This document shows positions 32,590-44,204 of a stretch of 64,000 nucleotides of DNA, in pieces. The notes beneath the pieces are model-generated. The model did not search any database. It worked only from the letters and a program-made list of their open reading frames with translations, and was not told the DNA's origin. Where the stretch lies: positions 25,627,268 to 25,691,267 of the forward strand of contig NC_080074.1 of assembly GCF_949987535.1 (NCBI RefSeq). The letters are read 5' to 3'. Source of the stretch: Balaenoptera acutorostrata (Eukaryota > Chordata > Mammalia > Artiodactyla > Balaenopteridae). Every line of letters starts with the position of its first letter. The stretch's first letter is position 1. The position numbers and the translations under genes were made by a program.

Positions 32590-33945
32590 ACTAACAGTCA
32601 AAGCCATTCATTGTCCTCGTCTCCTGTTTAGGTTTCAGAAATATAAATGATCTAGTCCTTTGCAACATAATTGAATGACAAAAGATTACTAGCCTTATTA
32701 AAGAATTCCTACTAATCAATAAGAAAATGAAAATATTCCTAAAATATGTAAAAGACACAAACAGCAAATTCACAAAACAATTAACACAATCAGTGAATAA
32801 ACATTTGAAAAAAATTGACTTTACTGGTAATCATATTAATATAAGTTAAAATAACAGATAGGATCTTTCTCCTCTCAAAATGAAAAAATTTAGAAGAGGA
32901 AAATATATAGTACTATGAGGGAGTTCAGAAATGGGCATTTTTATAGATTGTGGAAGAAATATAAATTAGCACAAAATTTTTAGAGGTCAACGTGGCTATA
33001 TAAAGCAAATGAATTTAAATAGCACATGTCTATGACATAACTTTTCTTCACCTAAGAATTTTTTTCTAGGAAACAGTCATAGCTATGAGAAAACTTTAGT
33101 TAGAAAGAGGGTTATTGCAGAGTTGTTTATCTTTGTTAAAAGTTGGAAATATAGGTACACCTCAGAGACATTGCAGGTTCGGTTCCAGACCACCACAGTA
33201 AAGCAAATATCGCAATAAAGTGAGTCACATGAATTTTTTGGTTTCTCAGTGCATATAAAAGTTATGTTTACACTATATTGTAGTCTATTATGTATGCAAC
33301 AGCACTGTCTTAAAAAAATGTACATACCTTAATTGAAAGATACTTTATTGCTAAAAAATTCTAACCATCATCTGAGCCTTTAGCGAGTTATAATCTTCTT
33401 GCAATACTAATATCAAAGATCACTGATCACAGATCACCATAACAAATACAATAATGAAAAAGTTTGAAATACTGTGAGAATTACCAAAATGTGACACAGA
33501 GACAAGACATGAGCAAATGACATTGATAATGACATGGAAAAATGACATTGATAAACTTGTTTGATGCAGGGTTGCCAAAAACTTTTAATTTATAAAAATA
33601 AAAAAAGAAGTACCTGTGAAGCTCAATAAAGCAAAGCACAATAAAACAAGGTATCCCTCTAAATGAAATGTCCAACAAGATCAAATAAGTAAATGAAGCT
33701 ATGTCATTTTACAGACTACCATGCAACCACTCAGAATAATGTTGTACTAGAATATGCAGTGACCAGAAAGATGTTCATGGTACATTACTAAGAGAGGGAG
33801 AAAGCAGAGTAAAAAGAGATGCACATAAGTATCTGATTTGTGTGTGTGACTGTGTGTGTGTTTCTAGCTATATCTTAATAATTTTCATACCCATATTTAG
33901 AAGGATGTTCCCCAAAAGTTAACTGGTTATCCTCGGGTGTTAGGA
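32590..33945 (+). mobile_element. Old LINE-1 3' region split by Tigger1
   Basis: Before the transposon: GTATCTATTCTAG-type end-of-ORF2 words such as TTTTTTTCTAGGAAACAGTCATAG, GGTTATTGCAGAGTTGTTTATC and AAAGTTGGAAATA. After it: ATGCAACCACTCAGAATAATG, AAGATGTTCATGGTACATTAC and AGCTATATCTTAATAATTTTC. Subfamily not assigned, edges approximate. Confidence 0.55.
33152..33659 (+). mobile_element. Tigger1-like DNA transposon, internally deleted
   Basis: The 5' end AGGTACACCTCAGAGACATTGC and 3' end GCACAATAAAACAAGGTATCCCTC are the Tigger1 terminal inverted repeats, flanked by TA dinucleotides (33150-33151 and 33660-33661) as Tc1/mariner-type elements require. Interior TTTACACTATATTGTAGTC and CATCATCTGAGCC are Tigger1 words. 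At 508 bp it has lost the transposase gene. Confidence 0.9.
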
Positions 33946-34130
33946 TAGGCTCATTGATATTACCTTATTTAATTCTCACTACAATCCTATGAGTTAGGTT
34001 CTATGTTCTCCTCTTTTGCTGTTAAGGAAACCAAAGAGAGGTTTAGAAACTTCCCCAAGATCACACAGCATGTAAGATGCAGAGCTAAGCTCAGATTGTT
34101 TGACCCTAAAACCTGCATTATTGTTGTATG
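33945..34130 (-). mobile_element. MIR SINE
   Basis: Minus-strand words CTTATTTAATTCTCACTACAATCC, GTTAAGGAAACC, CCAAGATCACACAGCATG and AAGATGCAGAGCTAAGC. Confidence 0.75.
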
Positions 34131-34789
34131 AAGGAAGATGCAGTGAGTTATCTGTGATACTAAACTTATTCAATATAAATAATAAGTACTATACTATTTG
34201 AGATCAACTCCTTCCTGCCTTTTTGAGATTAAAATAACCATTCTTTAATGAAAAGATAGAGATTATAAATAGTACTTTCGTTTTTAATATCTTTAGTTAG
34301 GACAATTAAAAGTTGATAACCTGATGTCAATTCTTTCCATTCTATTTTTAATTGCACTGGTACTGAAATTCAAAAGTTAGGGAGCCATGGATGAATACAG
34401 GGTGTCAGTATCTGTGAACCTCATGAAACTAAATGTAAAATGATGGTTATGTAGCTACATGCTTTCTTCTGGGGAGAGTCTCCATAGCTTCCTGGCTGAT
34501 TCTCAGATGCACCCAGGTTGAATAGATTAAGAGCCTCTATTTGATTTTTTCACCTTTCATAATCTAACACACACTTCCACCAGGCCATGGCATTTCATCC
34601 CCTCTCCCTTTTCTGAGACCATCCTTCATGAATTATCTTCTCTCTCTCTCCTCTCTCTCCCCTTTATACCTTCCATCTCTTTCTTTCTTCTGGTGCCTTC
34701 TCATTATCCTACAACTATTCTCTAGTCTCCCTAATTCTTAAAAAAATCTCCCTGAGATCCTACCTCTCCCTTAAACTATCCTCCATCTC
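34131..34789. other. No gene recognised; pyrimidine-rich stretch
   Basis: CT-rich sequence at 34635-34690 (CTCTCTCTCTCCTCTCTCTCC). The remainder is unassigned. Confidence 0.45.
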
Positions 34790-34935
34790 TTCATACAATA
34801 AGAACATACTGAGTATCTACGCAGTATTCAACCCCTGGAAACATAATTATGAACAAGACAGACAAGGTCTCTGTCCTTATAGAAAATCATCTTTAGACGA
34901 AGATATGAAAGAATTACCTTACCAGTTAAGAATAT
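34790..34935 (-). mobile_element. LINE L2 fragment
   Basis: ACTGAGTATCTACGCAGTATTC and AATTATGAACAAGACAGACAAGGTCTCTG are the complement of L2 3' sequence. Confidence 0.6.
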
Positions 34936-35479
34936 TTTGAGCTACAAGAATTCGAAACCCCACTAGGTATGGCTTAAACTCTTCTCACATGACAGGAAGT
35001 CCAAAGATAGGCAGTTGTTGGCATCAGTTGCCACCAAGGACCCAAGCTCTTTCTATTTTCCTGCTCTGGCATCTTTAGCATGTTGACTTTTGAATACCGT
35101 GCTTGTCACTCATAGTCACGAGGCCACAGCAGCTCCAGGATTCCACTTTCAAGGTAGAAAGAAGGAAACAATAGAACAACAGTGTCTATCTCTCTTGTGA
35201 GGAAAGCAAACGCCTTCCCCCAAACATACCAGACTTCCTTCTGTTTCATTGCTAGGAGGGAGACAGGAAAATAGGCCTCTGACATTCCTGCATCTGCCTG
35301 GAAGCAGCAAGTAAGAAAGAGGCTGAGAGTGGCTGTGGGATAGCCCAGAATGGTGTCATCCAAAATGCAAAATAGAATAAATAAATACAACAACTTAAAA
35401 AACAACAAGGGCATGACGCCCCACTCCTTAAGTGTGGGCTGTGCATGCTGACTTCCTTCCATTCCTATCAAAATGAGGG
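34936..35479. other. No gene recognised
   Basis: A 121-codon minus frame (35106-35471) spans this stretch. It is hydrophobic by composition, shows no domain, and lies in noncoding-looking DNA. Confidence 0.4.
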
Positions 35480-36010
35480 GAAACGAGTAATTTTACAGAT
35501 AACCTGACAAGCACTACCTCAGGCAGGTGATCAAAGTCAACATCAACATTCATAAACCAAACCAGATCATGTCATAATGTGATGAAAATGACACTTACCT
35601 CCATGGTCTTTCTCCCCAAAATCCAGAACCCCAGAATGATCATGAGAAAAACCAGACAAATCTCAATTGAGGAACATTCTACATAATACCTGATGTGTAC
35701 TCCTCAAAACTGTCAAGGTAAAAAAACAGAACAAAAAAAAAACAACTGTCAAGGTCATCAAAAACATTATCACAGCCAAGAAGAGAACTAAATGTACTGT
35801 GGTATCCTAGATTGAATCCTGGAACAGAAAAAGGACATTAGGTCAAGATGTATCAATACTGGTCCATTTATCATGACAAATGTTCTACACGAAAGATGTT
35901 AATAATACGGAAAATTGGGGACAGGAGCAGGAGTAAGGGGAACTCTTTGTACTATCTTTGGAATTTTTCTGTAAATCTAAAACTATCCTAAAAAATAAAG
36001 TTTTCTTTTA
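35480..36010 (+). mobile_element. Very old LINE-1-type 3' end (family tentative)
   Basis: TGAGGAACATTCTACATAATACC, CTCAAAACTGTCAAGG, GGATCCTGG-like ATTGAATCCTGGAACAGAAAAAGG, GGGAACTCTTTGTACTATC, then AACTATCCTAAAAAATAAAGTTT. It parallels 4920-5700 word for word and has a sharper 3' end. Confidence 0.5.
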
Positions 36011-36357
36011 AAGTAATAAAGGCTATAAGTAAATAAAATAGGGTAATGGGAGAGAGGAGGGTAGGAGGGCGACTTTAGAAGGATGGTCTGACAAAATCTC
36101 TAAGGAGGTAACATTTATGCCAAGACCCGAATGCTTCAGAGAAGCTGGCTATGTGAAGATTGGGGCGAAGAGCATTTCAGGCAGAGGGAATGGCAAATTG
36201 AAAGCCTGAAGAAGTTTAAGGAAGAAAGAAGACCCAAAGTAAGTGAAAGGGAAAGGTCAGGTGATGAAGTTTGGTGGACAGTCAAGACTGATGGAGTCTG
36301 CAACCTCCTCAGGTCGAGTTTTGCAATCGACAGCATACAAATATTAAATAATAATAA
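36011..36357. other. No gene recognised
   Basis: A/G-rich DNA (AAGGAAGAAAGAAGACCC). Chance frames on both strands. Confidence 0.4.
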
Positions 36358-36811
36358 TAACTGTATTGGTCTCCTATTGCAGCCATAACAAATTACCATA
36401 TAAGTCAAATTAGTGGTTTAAAACAACCCAGATTTATCCTCTTGCAGTACTGTAGGTCAGAAATCAGACACGAGTCTCACTGGGCTAAAATCAAGGTGTA
36501 ATGGGGCTCTGTTCCCTCTGGAGGCTCCAGGGGAGAATCTCTTGCCTGTCCTTTTCCAGTGTCTAGAGGTCGCCTGCATTCCCTGGTTCATGGCCCCTTT
36601 CTCCACCTTCAAAGCCAGTGATCCCAGCATTCCAACCTCTGCTTCCATCATCACCTCTGCCTCTGCCTCCCTCTTTCACTTATATGAACCCTTATGATAA
36701 CACTGAGCCAAACTGGATAACCCAGGAAAATCTCCTCATTGTAAGACCTTAATCACACCTGCAAAGTCCCTTTTGCCATGTAGTGCTCACATGTTGCAAG
36801 AATTCAGATGG

Positions 36812-38864
36812 CCATATGATCATCTCAATAGATGTAGAAAAAGCTTTGGACAAAATTCAACACCCATTTATGATAAAAACCCTCCAGAAAGTAGGCATAG
36901 GGGGAACTTACCTCAACATAATAAAGGCCATATATGACAAACCCACAACCAACATCGTTCTCAATGGTGAAAAACTGAAAGCATTTCCACTAAGATCAGA
37001 AACAAGACAAGGTTGCCCATTCTCACCACTATTATTCAACATAGTTTTGGAAGTTTTAGCCATAGCAATCAGAGAAGAAAAAGAAATAAAAGGAATACAA
37101 ATCAGAAAAGAAGAAGTAAAGCTGTCACTGTTTGCAGATGACATGATACCATACATAGAGAATCCTAAAGACTCTACCAGAAAACTACTAGAGCTAATCA
37201 ATGAATTTGGTAAAGTAGCAGGATAAAAAATTAATGCACAGAAATCTCTTGCATTCCTATACACTAATGATGAAAAATCTGAAAGCGATATTAAGGAAAC
37301 ACTCCCATTTACCACTGCACCAAAAAGAATAAAATACCTAGGAATAAACCTACCTAAGGAGATAAAAGACCTGTATGCAGAAAGCTATAAGACACTGATG
37401 AAAGAAATTAAAGATGATACAAACAGATGGAGAGATATACTATGTTCTTGGATTGGAAGAATCAACATTGTGAAAATGACTATACTACCCAAAACAATCT
37501 ACAGATTCAGTGCAATCCCTATCAAACTGGCAATGGTATTTTTCACAGAACTAGAACAAAAATTTTCACAATTTGTATAGAAACACAAAAGACCCCAAAT
37601 AACCAAAGCAATCTTGAGAAAGAAAAACGGAGCTGGAGGAATCAGGCTCCCTGACTTCAGACTATATTACAAAGCTATAGTAATCAAGACAGGATGGTAG
37701 TGGCACAAAAACAGAAATATAGATCAATAGAATAGGATAGAAAGCCCAGAGATAAACCCACGCACATATGGTCACCTTATTTTTGATAAAGGAGGCAAGA
37801 ATATACAATGGAGAAAAGATAGCCTCTTCAATAAGTGGTGCTGGGAAAACTGGACAGCTACATGTAAAAGAATGAAATTAGAACACTCCCTAACACCATA
37901 CACAAAAATAAACTCAAAATGGATTAGAGACCTAAAGTTAAAGTTTTATAGGCCAGACACTATAAAACTCTTAGAGGAAAACATAGGCAGAACACTCTAT
38001 GACATAAATCACAGCAAGATCCTTTTTGACCCACCTCCTAGAGAAATGGAAATAAAAACAGTAATAAACAAATGGGACCTAATGAAACTTAAAAGCTTTT
38101 GCACAGCAAAGGAAACCATAAAAAAGATGAAAAGACAACCCTCACAATGGGAGAAAATATTTGCAAATGAAGCAACTGACAAAGGATTAATCTCCAAAAT
38201 TTACAAGCAGCTCATGTCAAAAAATGTCAAAAAAACAAACAACCCAATCCAAAAATGGGCAGAAGACCTAAATAGACATTTCTCCAAAGAAGATATACAG
38301 ATTGCCAACAGACACATGAAAGAATGCTCAACATCACTAATCATTAGAGAAATGCAAATCAAAACGACAATGAGGTATCACCTCACACCGGTCAGAATGG
38401 CCATCATCAAAAAATCTACAAACAATAAATTCTGGAGAGGGTGTGGAGAAAAGGGAACCCTCTTGCACTGTTGGTGGGAATGTAAATTGATACAGCCACT
38501 ATGGAGAACAGTATGACGGTTCATTAAAAAACTAAAAATAGAATTACCATACGACTGAGCAATCCCACTACTGGGCATATACCCTGAGAAAACCATAATT
38601 CAAAAAGAGTCATGTACCACAATGTTCACTGCAGCTCTATTTACAATAGCCAGGACATGGAAGCAACCTAAGTGTCCATCAACAGATGAATGGATAAAGA
38701 AGATGTGGCACATATATACAATGGAATATTACTCAGCCATAAAAAGAAACGAAACTGAGTTATTTGTAGTGAGGTGGATGGACCTAGAGTCTGTCATACA
38801 AAGTGAAGTAAGTCAGAAAGAGAAAAACAAATACCATATGCTAACACATATATATGGAATCTAA
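36812..38864 (+). pseudogene. LINE-1 ORF2 relic (reverse transcriptase C-terminal part)
   Basis: ORF2 encodes the endonuclease/reverse transcriptase that copies L1 RNA at nicked chromosomal DNA. One frame runs the whole way with six stops and no frameshift: TAA 37224, TAG 37578, TAG 37698, TAG 37728, TGA 38514, TGA 38556. Visible landmarks are [17 protein letters not shown] at the start, [20 protein letters not shown], the catalytic FADD box at 37131-37142, and the C-terminal Cys/His region [15 protein letters not shown] near 38440-38490. The endonuclease and N-terminal half are missing through 5' truncation. Two of the stops (37578, 37728) fall where a Trp is expected (TGG to TAG). Confidence 0.95.
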
Positions 38865-39253
38865 AAACAAAAGATGGTTCTGAAGAACCTAGGGGGAGGA
38901 CAGTAATAAAGACTCAGATGTAGAGAATGGACTTGAGGACACGGGGAGGGGGAAGGGTAAGCTGGGACGAAGTGAGGGAGTGGCATGGACTTACATATAC
39001 TACCAAATGTAAAACAGATAGCTAGGGGGAAGCAGCTGCAGAGCACAGGGAGATCAGCTCGGTGCTTTGTGACCACCTAGAGGGGTGGGATAGGGAGGGT
39101 GAGAGGGAGATGCAAGAGGGAGGAGATATGGGGATATATGTATATGTATAGCTGATTCACTTTGTTATAAAGCAGAAACTAATACACCATTGTAAAGCAA
39201 TTATACTCCAATAAAGATGTTAAATAAATAAATAAATAAATACCTTAAAAAAA
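36812..39253 (+). mobile_element. 5'-truncated LINE-1, relatively young
   Basis: 2442 bp bounded by a perfect 14-bp target duplication AAGAATTCAGATGG (36798-36811 and 39254-39267). It starts inside the reverse-transcriptase part of ORF2, contains the ORF2 stop at 38862-38864, a 3' UTR of about 370 bp and an (AAAT)n/A tail from about 39225. Its 3' UTR is closely matched by the antisense L1 at 53614-54262. Confidence 0.96.
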
Positions 39254-39461
39254 AAGAATTCAGATGGAACGTATTTGGGGGGCCATTGCTGAACCCATAA
39301 TAATAACAACAACAACAACACAATTCAACCCATAACATTGCTTTTATGGAGATTATCGCTTAGGAAGGAGCTATATGGTAAATGTATCATCATACAATTA
39401 AGTATGAAAATACCATTTGTGGTAAATGTTCTAATGGTAACAAGAAGAATAAGAAATTCTA

Positions 39462-39864
39462 GGGCTTCCCTGGTGGTGCAGTGGTTAAGAATCTGCCTGC
39501 CAATGCAGGGGACACAGGTTCAAGCCCTGGTCTGGGAAGATCCCACATGCTGCGGAGCAACTAAGCCCGTGTGCCACAACTACTGAGCCTGCGCTCTAGA
39601 GACCATGAGCCACAACTACTGAGCCCACGTGCCACAACTACTGAAGCTGGCGTGCCTAGAACCTGTGCTCCACAGCAAGAGAAGCCACCACACTGAGAAG
39701 CCCGCGCACCGCAACGAAGAGCAGCCCCCGCTCGCCGCGACTAGAGAAAGCCCGCGCGCAGCAAGGAAGACCCAATGCAGCTGAAAATAAATAAATAAAT
39801 AAATAAATAAATAAAAAGAAAGAAAGAAAGAAAGAAAGAAATCAACTCCTAAAAAAAAAAGAAA
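39462..39864 (+). mobile_element. CHR SINE with complex tail
   Basis: Head GGGCTTCCCTGGTGGTGCAG, a single set of CCACAACTACTGAG modules, tail (AAAT)n then (GAAA)n, a short TCAACTCCT word, then a second A-run. An 11-bp target duplication AAGAAATTCTA lies at 39451-39461 and 39865-39875. Confidence 0.93.
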
Positions 39865-39875
39865 AAGAAATTCTA

Positions 39876-40569
39876 ACAGGAGAAGCTGAGCTAAGGTTGA
39901 AGGAGGTGTTCAGCAAAAATTTCTGAGGAAGGGACGCTTAAACTGAAGCCTGAAAATCCTCCAGGCTGGAGCCTTCCTGGGCAGGGGAATGACAGGGAGC
40001 CCCAGGCTGAGGAGAAACTTGACAAGAGGCACGTAAAAGACCGTCCACAAAGGCTGGCTAGAGAAAACCTGAGAAGAAATAGTCTCTCTTGTATCACTTC
40101 AGAAATCTGAATTGTGTTGAGTAGGAAATTCAGCTACTGCGGAGGAGCCTCTGAAAGAAGGAAGGTCTGTCTTATCATCAGGTTCTCCTACTATTTAAGG
40201 GGTTGTTTTGTGTAGTCGTTTTAAGGACCATGTTGAGTGAGTCAAATTTCACTTACACTCTTCTCCCCTCGGGATCTGGCTGAGGCCGACGGGTGTTGTG
40301 TCTGACTGGGCAGATGTGATAGAGTCACTTCCAGTGTGAAACATTTGAGAAAAGCATGTTGTATTGAAGAGATTTCTGGATTAGTGGAAATCGATGCAAG
40401 TGTAGGATTTCAGTCGGTGCTGTTGGAATCACTGTGAGTTTTCAGCACAACACCGTTCCATGAGCAAACCTCTGAAAGTATGCTTTTATACTTTCCACCC
40501 ACCCCCCTCAAAAGTCTCCAAAACTCAGCTACCCTAAAGGGAGTTAAGACTTCCTGAAGCAGGAGACAA
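39876..40569. other. No gene recognised
   Basis: Unique-looking DNA. GCTTAAACTGAAGCCTGAAAATCC resembles fragments of an old repeat but cannot be assigned. Confidence 0.45.
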
Positions 40570-41090
40570 AGCATTGAGTGTTAGGAACCGCTAGGCCAGG
40601 TTCGGATTACCTACGATGGCGACTGGGTCACAGTCTGTGGCCTGTATTTTCAGAGCTACGTGGAGAGAAGGCACGGCCGTTGGCCCTGGAAAGGCTGTGC
40701 TGGGCCTGGGTGTGGTGGGAAGTCACCCTCCCTCTTTGGGGACAAAGTGTCCCACCCTAAGCCGGACGGTGGCATATCACAACTCGGCCTCCCAATTTCA
40801 CCCACTGGCCCCCGTTTTCCATATCATCTGAGGTCAGAGAGACCCCAGCCAACAGACACGACCGCACAGCCTCGCAGGAAGCGAAAGCTGCAAGCATAAG
40901 GCTGGGCCGCCCCCGTGCACGGCCCGGAGGGGCTGTCTGTGCACCTGGCCGGGGCCGCTTCCGGGCCAGCGTCCAGGTCTGCTCCTGAGGCCCAGGTGCT
41001 GTTGGAGTTCGCCCACCACCCCTCCTGCGTCACACTTTCCAGGAAGGGGCGGGTGGGGACGGGTGGTAGGTGGGGACGTTGTCGGCAGTG
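40570..41090. promoter_or_regulatory. CpG-rich non-repetitive stretch
   Basis: The densest CpG content outside SINEs: about 17 CpG in the ~210 bp from 40858 to 41090, with GC visibly above its neighbours (CCGGGGCCGCTTCCGGG, GGGGCGGGTGGGGACGGG with GC-box-like words). Small frames cross it but none is recognised. It could be a CpG island or a retained GC-rich exon or promoter relic. Function is inference. Confidence 0.35.
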
Positions 41091-42039
41091 AATGTTGGTG
41101 GGTTTTTTTTGAGCCAGGGCCAAAGCATTGTGTGTTTCAGGGGGTCTGGCCCACTGCCTCCATGAGGGAGACATCCTTGACAAGCCTGCTGCCCCAGGCT
41201 GCAGCAGATTTGTTTGAACTTCGCAGGGGAGGCTGGCACGGGTGTGAGCTCCATCATGAGAGCCAAGCCTTTTTTTTTTTTTTTTCCTCCTTCAATCTTC
41301 AAGCAAATGAAGCACTGGGACTGAATGGTGGACTTGATGAAGTGGGAGGGTGCTGTTTATTACCAGTCTTGCCAGCCATTTGCAGGGGTTAGAAGCCGAC
41401 AGAGATTTCTTCTCTTGCTAGTGTCCAGTACTGGGGTCTAGGTCTGAGCCGAGGCAACTGGGCCTTCATAATGGCTGCCCAGCTTGCAGTCAGGAGAGCA
41501 TCACCAGGCTGTGCTGAGTTCCTAACTATTTATAAGAACTTTCCACTGTGGTTAGACTTCCTCCTGACATCACCTAGCATTCATGGCCTAAGCGTAACCA
41601 AGGAGGACAAAAGCAGGAGGAGAGTGTCAAAATCCAGGGTGCCCAACTTGCAGCAACTTTCTGGGAAGTTTTCCACCAGAAACGGGTTGGGCCAGCACAG
41701 AGCACTTCTTACAGAGCTGGGTTGCTGCTTAGAAGTGGGTTGAGCTTGACCCTCTTCACATTCCACCTGATCACAGCTTATTTCCATTTGGAAGGTTCGT
41801 TGCTGCAGGCAGCTTCCACCTGGTGCAAATCGTAGGGGCTATTGTGGCCACTGGCCACCGGCAGGGTATCAACAAGCAAAACCAGCCGCCAGCCATTTGT
41901 TACAAATTTGAGGCTCCTGGTACTTGAAGCTGCATAATCACTGGGGAGCCTGAGCTGGTGGGGAGATTGCGTGTCCCTGGAGGAGACTGTCCATTCTCTG
42001 AACACACAGCCTGGGTCGTCTGTAATCCCATCAGTTGGA
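41091..42039. other. No gene recognised; low repeat content
   Basis: Unique-looking sequence with a T-run at 41271-41286. No repeat family is visible, which makes it part of the most repeat-poor section of the window. Confidence 0.45.
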
Positions 42040-42233
42040 TTTAGCAGATTTAGCAAATAAAAATGCAGAACATCCCATTAAATTTGAAATTCAAATAAAT
42101 AATGAGCACCTTTTTTTCTTTTTAGTATAATTATGTCCCAAATACTGCACTGGAGATACTTACACTTAAAAAGTATTTTTTCTTGATCTGAAATTCAAAT
42201 TTGACAGACACCCTGTATCTTCTCTGGCAACTT
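42040..42233. mobile_element. Palindromic MITE-like DNA transposon
   Basis: The left arm (AGCAAATAAAAATGC, AATTTGAAATTCAAATAAA) and right arm (TCTGAAATTCAAATTTGACAG, CCCTGTATCTTCTCTGGCAAC) are imperfect inverted repeats of about 70 bp around a TATGTCCCAAATACTGC centre. This is the layout of a known mammalian nonautonomous DNA transposon. I do not name the family. Confidence 0.7.
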
Positions 42234-42759
42234 GAACCCAGATGCAGGATACCTCCAGAAGCTTCCACTGAAGGCAGAAGTGGAAGGCAATCCTCTGTGA
42301 ATTCTGCCTTCTTTATTTGATAATTAGCCTTTAAACTCTTCTAGGGGCTGGTTCTCAGACTTCAGAAGTGTTTGTTTATGGGATGAAAGATTTCATGTAG
42401 GGAACCCTAATGGCCGGTTATCACCAACCCAAAGGGACTCTTCACAAAAAAGAAATGCTGTTGTCATTCTATAATAATGAAACCTTCAGGTAGCATTATC
42501 TCAACAGCAAGCTGATGCCTTAGTGATGAAACACGCAGCCCAGCCCAGCCCTTTCTACACCACGGGGAATACGTATGCCTGGCAGGCAGCCGGCTGTGTT
42601 TTCTCTGCTTTCCTTGCCCTCTTAGCCTCTGCCTTGGAGCCTGAGAAGGGCAAGCCCCACTCGCTCCCTCCAACGTAGCTCCCTGTTCCTCCATTTACAG
42701 TATTTCCCTGAACCTGTTTGCCCGAGAATGTTGGCCAATATTTGGTGGGAAAAGCAATT
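42234..42759. other. No gene recognised
   Basis: Unassigned. A 76-codon minus frame is present but has no domain. Confidence 0.4.
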
Positions 42760-42912
42760 TAATTTTTTATTGAGGTGAAATTCACATGACACAAAACTAG
42801 TCTTTTTAAAGTGTACAACTCAGTGGTATTTAGTATATTCACAATACTCTGCAACCACCACCTCTATCTGGGTCCAAAGCATTTTCATCACCCCAAAAGA
42901 AAACCCCAGACC
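42760..42912 (-). mobile_element. LINE-1 (L1M) fragment, antisense
   Basis: TTTTATTGAGGTGAAATTCACATG, AAAGTGTACAACTCAGTGGTATTTAG and CATTTTCATCACCCCAAAAG match the same antisense L1M region as 1950-2110. Confidence 0.8.
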
Positions 42913-43751
42913 CATTAAACAACCTTGGCAACTTACTTTTGGTCTCTTCAAAAACGGTGCGCTTCCCCCGTGAGGCTTGGGTGAGGGGAAGGAGGGAAAT
43001 GCAGGAACCGGCTTACAAGCCTCCTTGCACGCTTTTAATTGGCTTGCGCAATGGAAGGCTTCACTATTAAAGGGCTCTAGAGAGACAGGTGTGAGGATGA
43101 ATGTGTCTCCAGGTGATGGAAGAGGGTGCACATTAGGCCAGGGCTCACCAGGTAGGAGGCAGGAGCTGCCAGGCTGTGAATCAATTGGGAAAGGAGTCAC
43201 TGGGCACCAAAGGGTGTCTTGCGAAAGGTGTAGACCTGCTTCTTGGGGAGAAGGGGAAGGGAAGGCTTCCCAGGAAGGTGCCCAACTTCCGGGTTCAGTG
43301 GGAGCAAATGAATCACTCTGGGGAGGTACCGGGCCTCCCCTTGGCCAGTGACCGCTTTGAGGTTTCCTGATTTACAGAGGGAGTTAGTTCCTTCTCAAAG
43401 GAACCCTTGACTCTCCTCTCTAGAGGGACTGACGCTTCTTATTGTTTAGAAAATCTGGTGCAACTGCATTTTTGGAGACAGCTGCTATTTCCTGCAGTGA
43501 CTTGCAGCAGTTTTATTTTCCAGCTGGTTCCCGCTTCCTTTATTCTTTTGCTGCCAACAGGGGTCCCCAGCTCACTGCAAAACTAGAAGTTTCCCAGCTT
43601 TGAACAGAGGTGGGAGGGTTGGCCCCTTTGTTCAAGATTTGGGGGTCAGGTGTTGAGCTAATGCCCCTTATGGTAAAGGATGCAAGAAAATGAATAAACA
43701 AGAGGAAGATCCCCCTGAGACTGTTGGAGCTGCCAGGGTGGCACAGAGTTT
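42913..43751. other. No gene recognised
   Basis: Overlapping chance frames on both strands at 42820-43370 without domains. No repeat identified. Confidence 0.4.
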
Positions 43752-43935
43752 AACAGTCACTCATTCAGCAAACGTGCATTGAGTGCGTGTTTGCAAGGAG
43801 GCACTGCACTAGAATGCAGGTGGTAACCGCTGAGCTTTGGGCATCGCATCCTATGTAGCAGGCACTGTTTTAATGGCCTCACTTTTACTAACTCACTGAA
43901 GTACAACACTCCTGAGATTTTATTTGTGTGAAAAT
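43752..43935 (-). mobile_element. Short L2 and MIR fragments, antisense
   Basis: 43752-43830 TCACTCATTCAGCAAACGTGCATTGAG is the complement of an L2 3' end. 43838-43935 GTAGCAGGCACTGTTTTAATGGCC resembles minus-strand MIR. Confidence 0.45.
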
Positions 43936-44204
43936 GGGCTTGCCTCAGGGTGGACTTGTCTACAGTGTGGTTCATCCTGGGTCCAGGTCTAATCCACCAC
44001 CCCAGCTGAAGCCGAGTCCCCCCAAAACCAAGTTCCCTTACTGAGTTTATGATTAATCTCTCTATCCCAAACTTTATTCCCTTTCTTGCCCCACCCCTGT
44101 TCCCCTCAGGATTGAGAAGTATCAAAGAAAACGGGGGTTTGAAACCCAACAGGACCCTATGGGGCCTTCCTGGGTACAAAAGCACCTCCGTGTTCCCCAT
44201 TTCT

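Larger units (their letters stand above)
36358..39335 (-). mobile_element. Old LTR (MaLR/ERVL-like), split by an L1
   Basis: 36358-36797 (ATTGGTCTCCTATTGCAGCC, CCATAACAAATTACC, GTCTCACTGGGCTAAAATCAAGGTG, GGAGGCTCCAGGGGAGAATC) continues after the L1 at 39268-39335 (GGGGGCCATTGCTGAACCCATAA). The same family occurs at 49140-50250. Orientation is inferred from resemblance to antisense MLT1-type LTRs. Confidence 0.55.
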
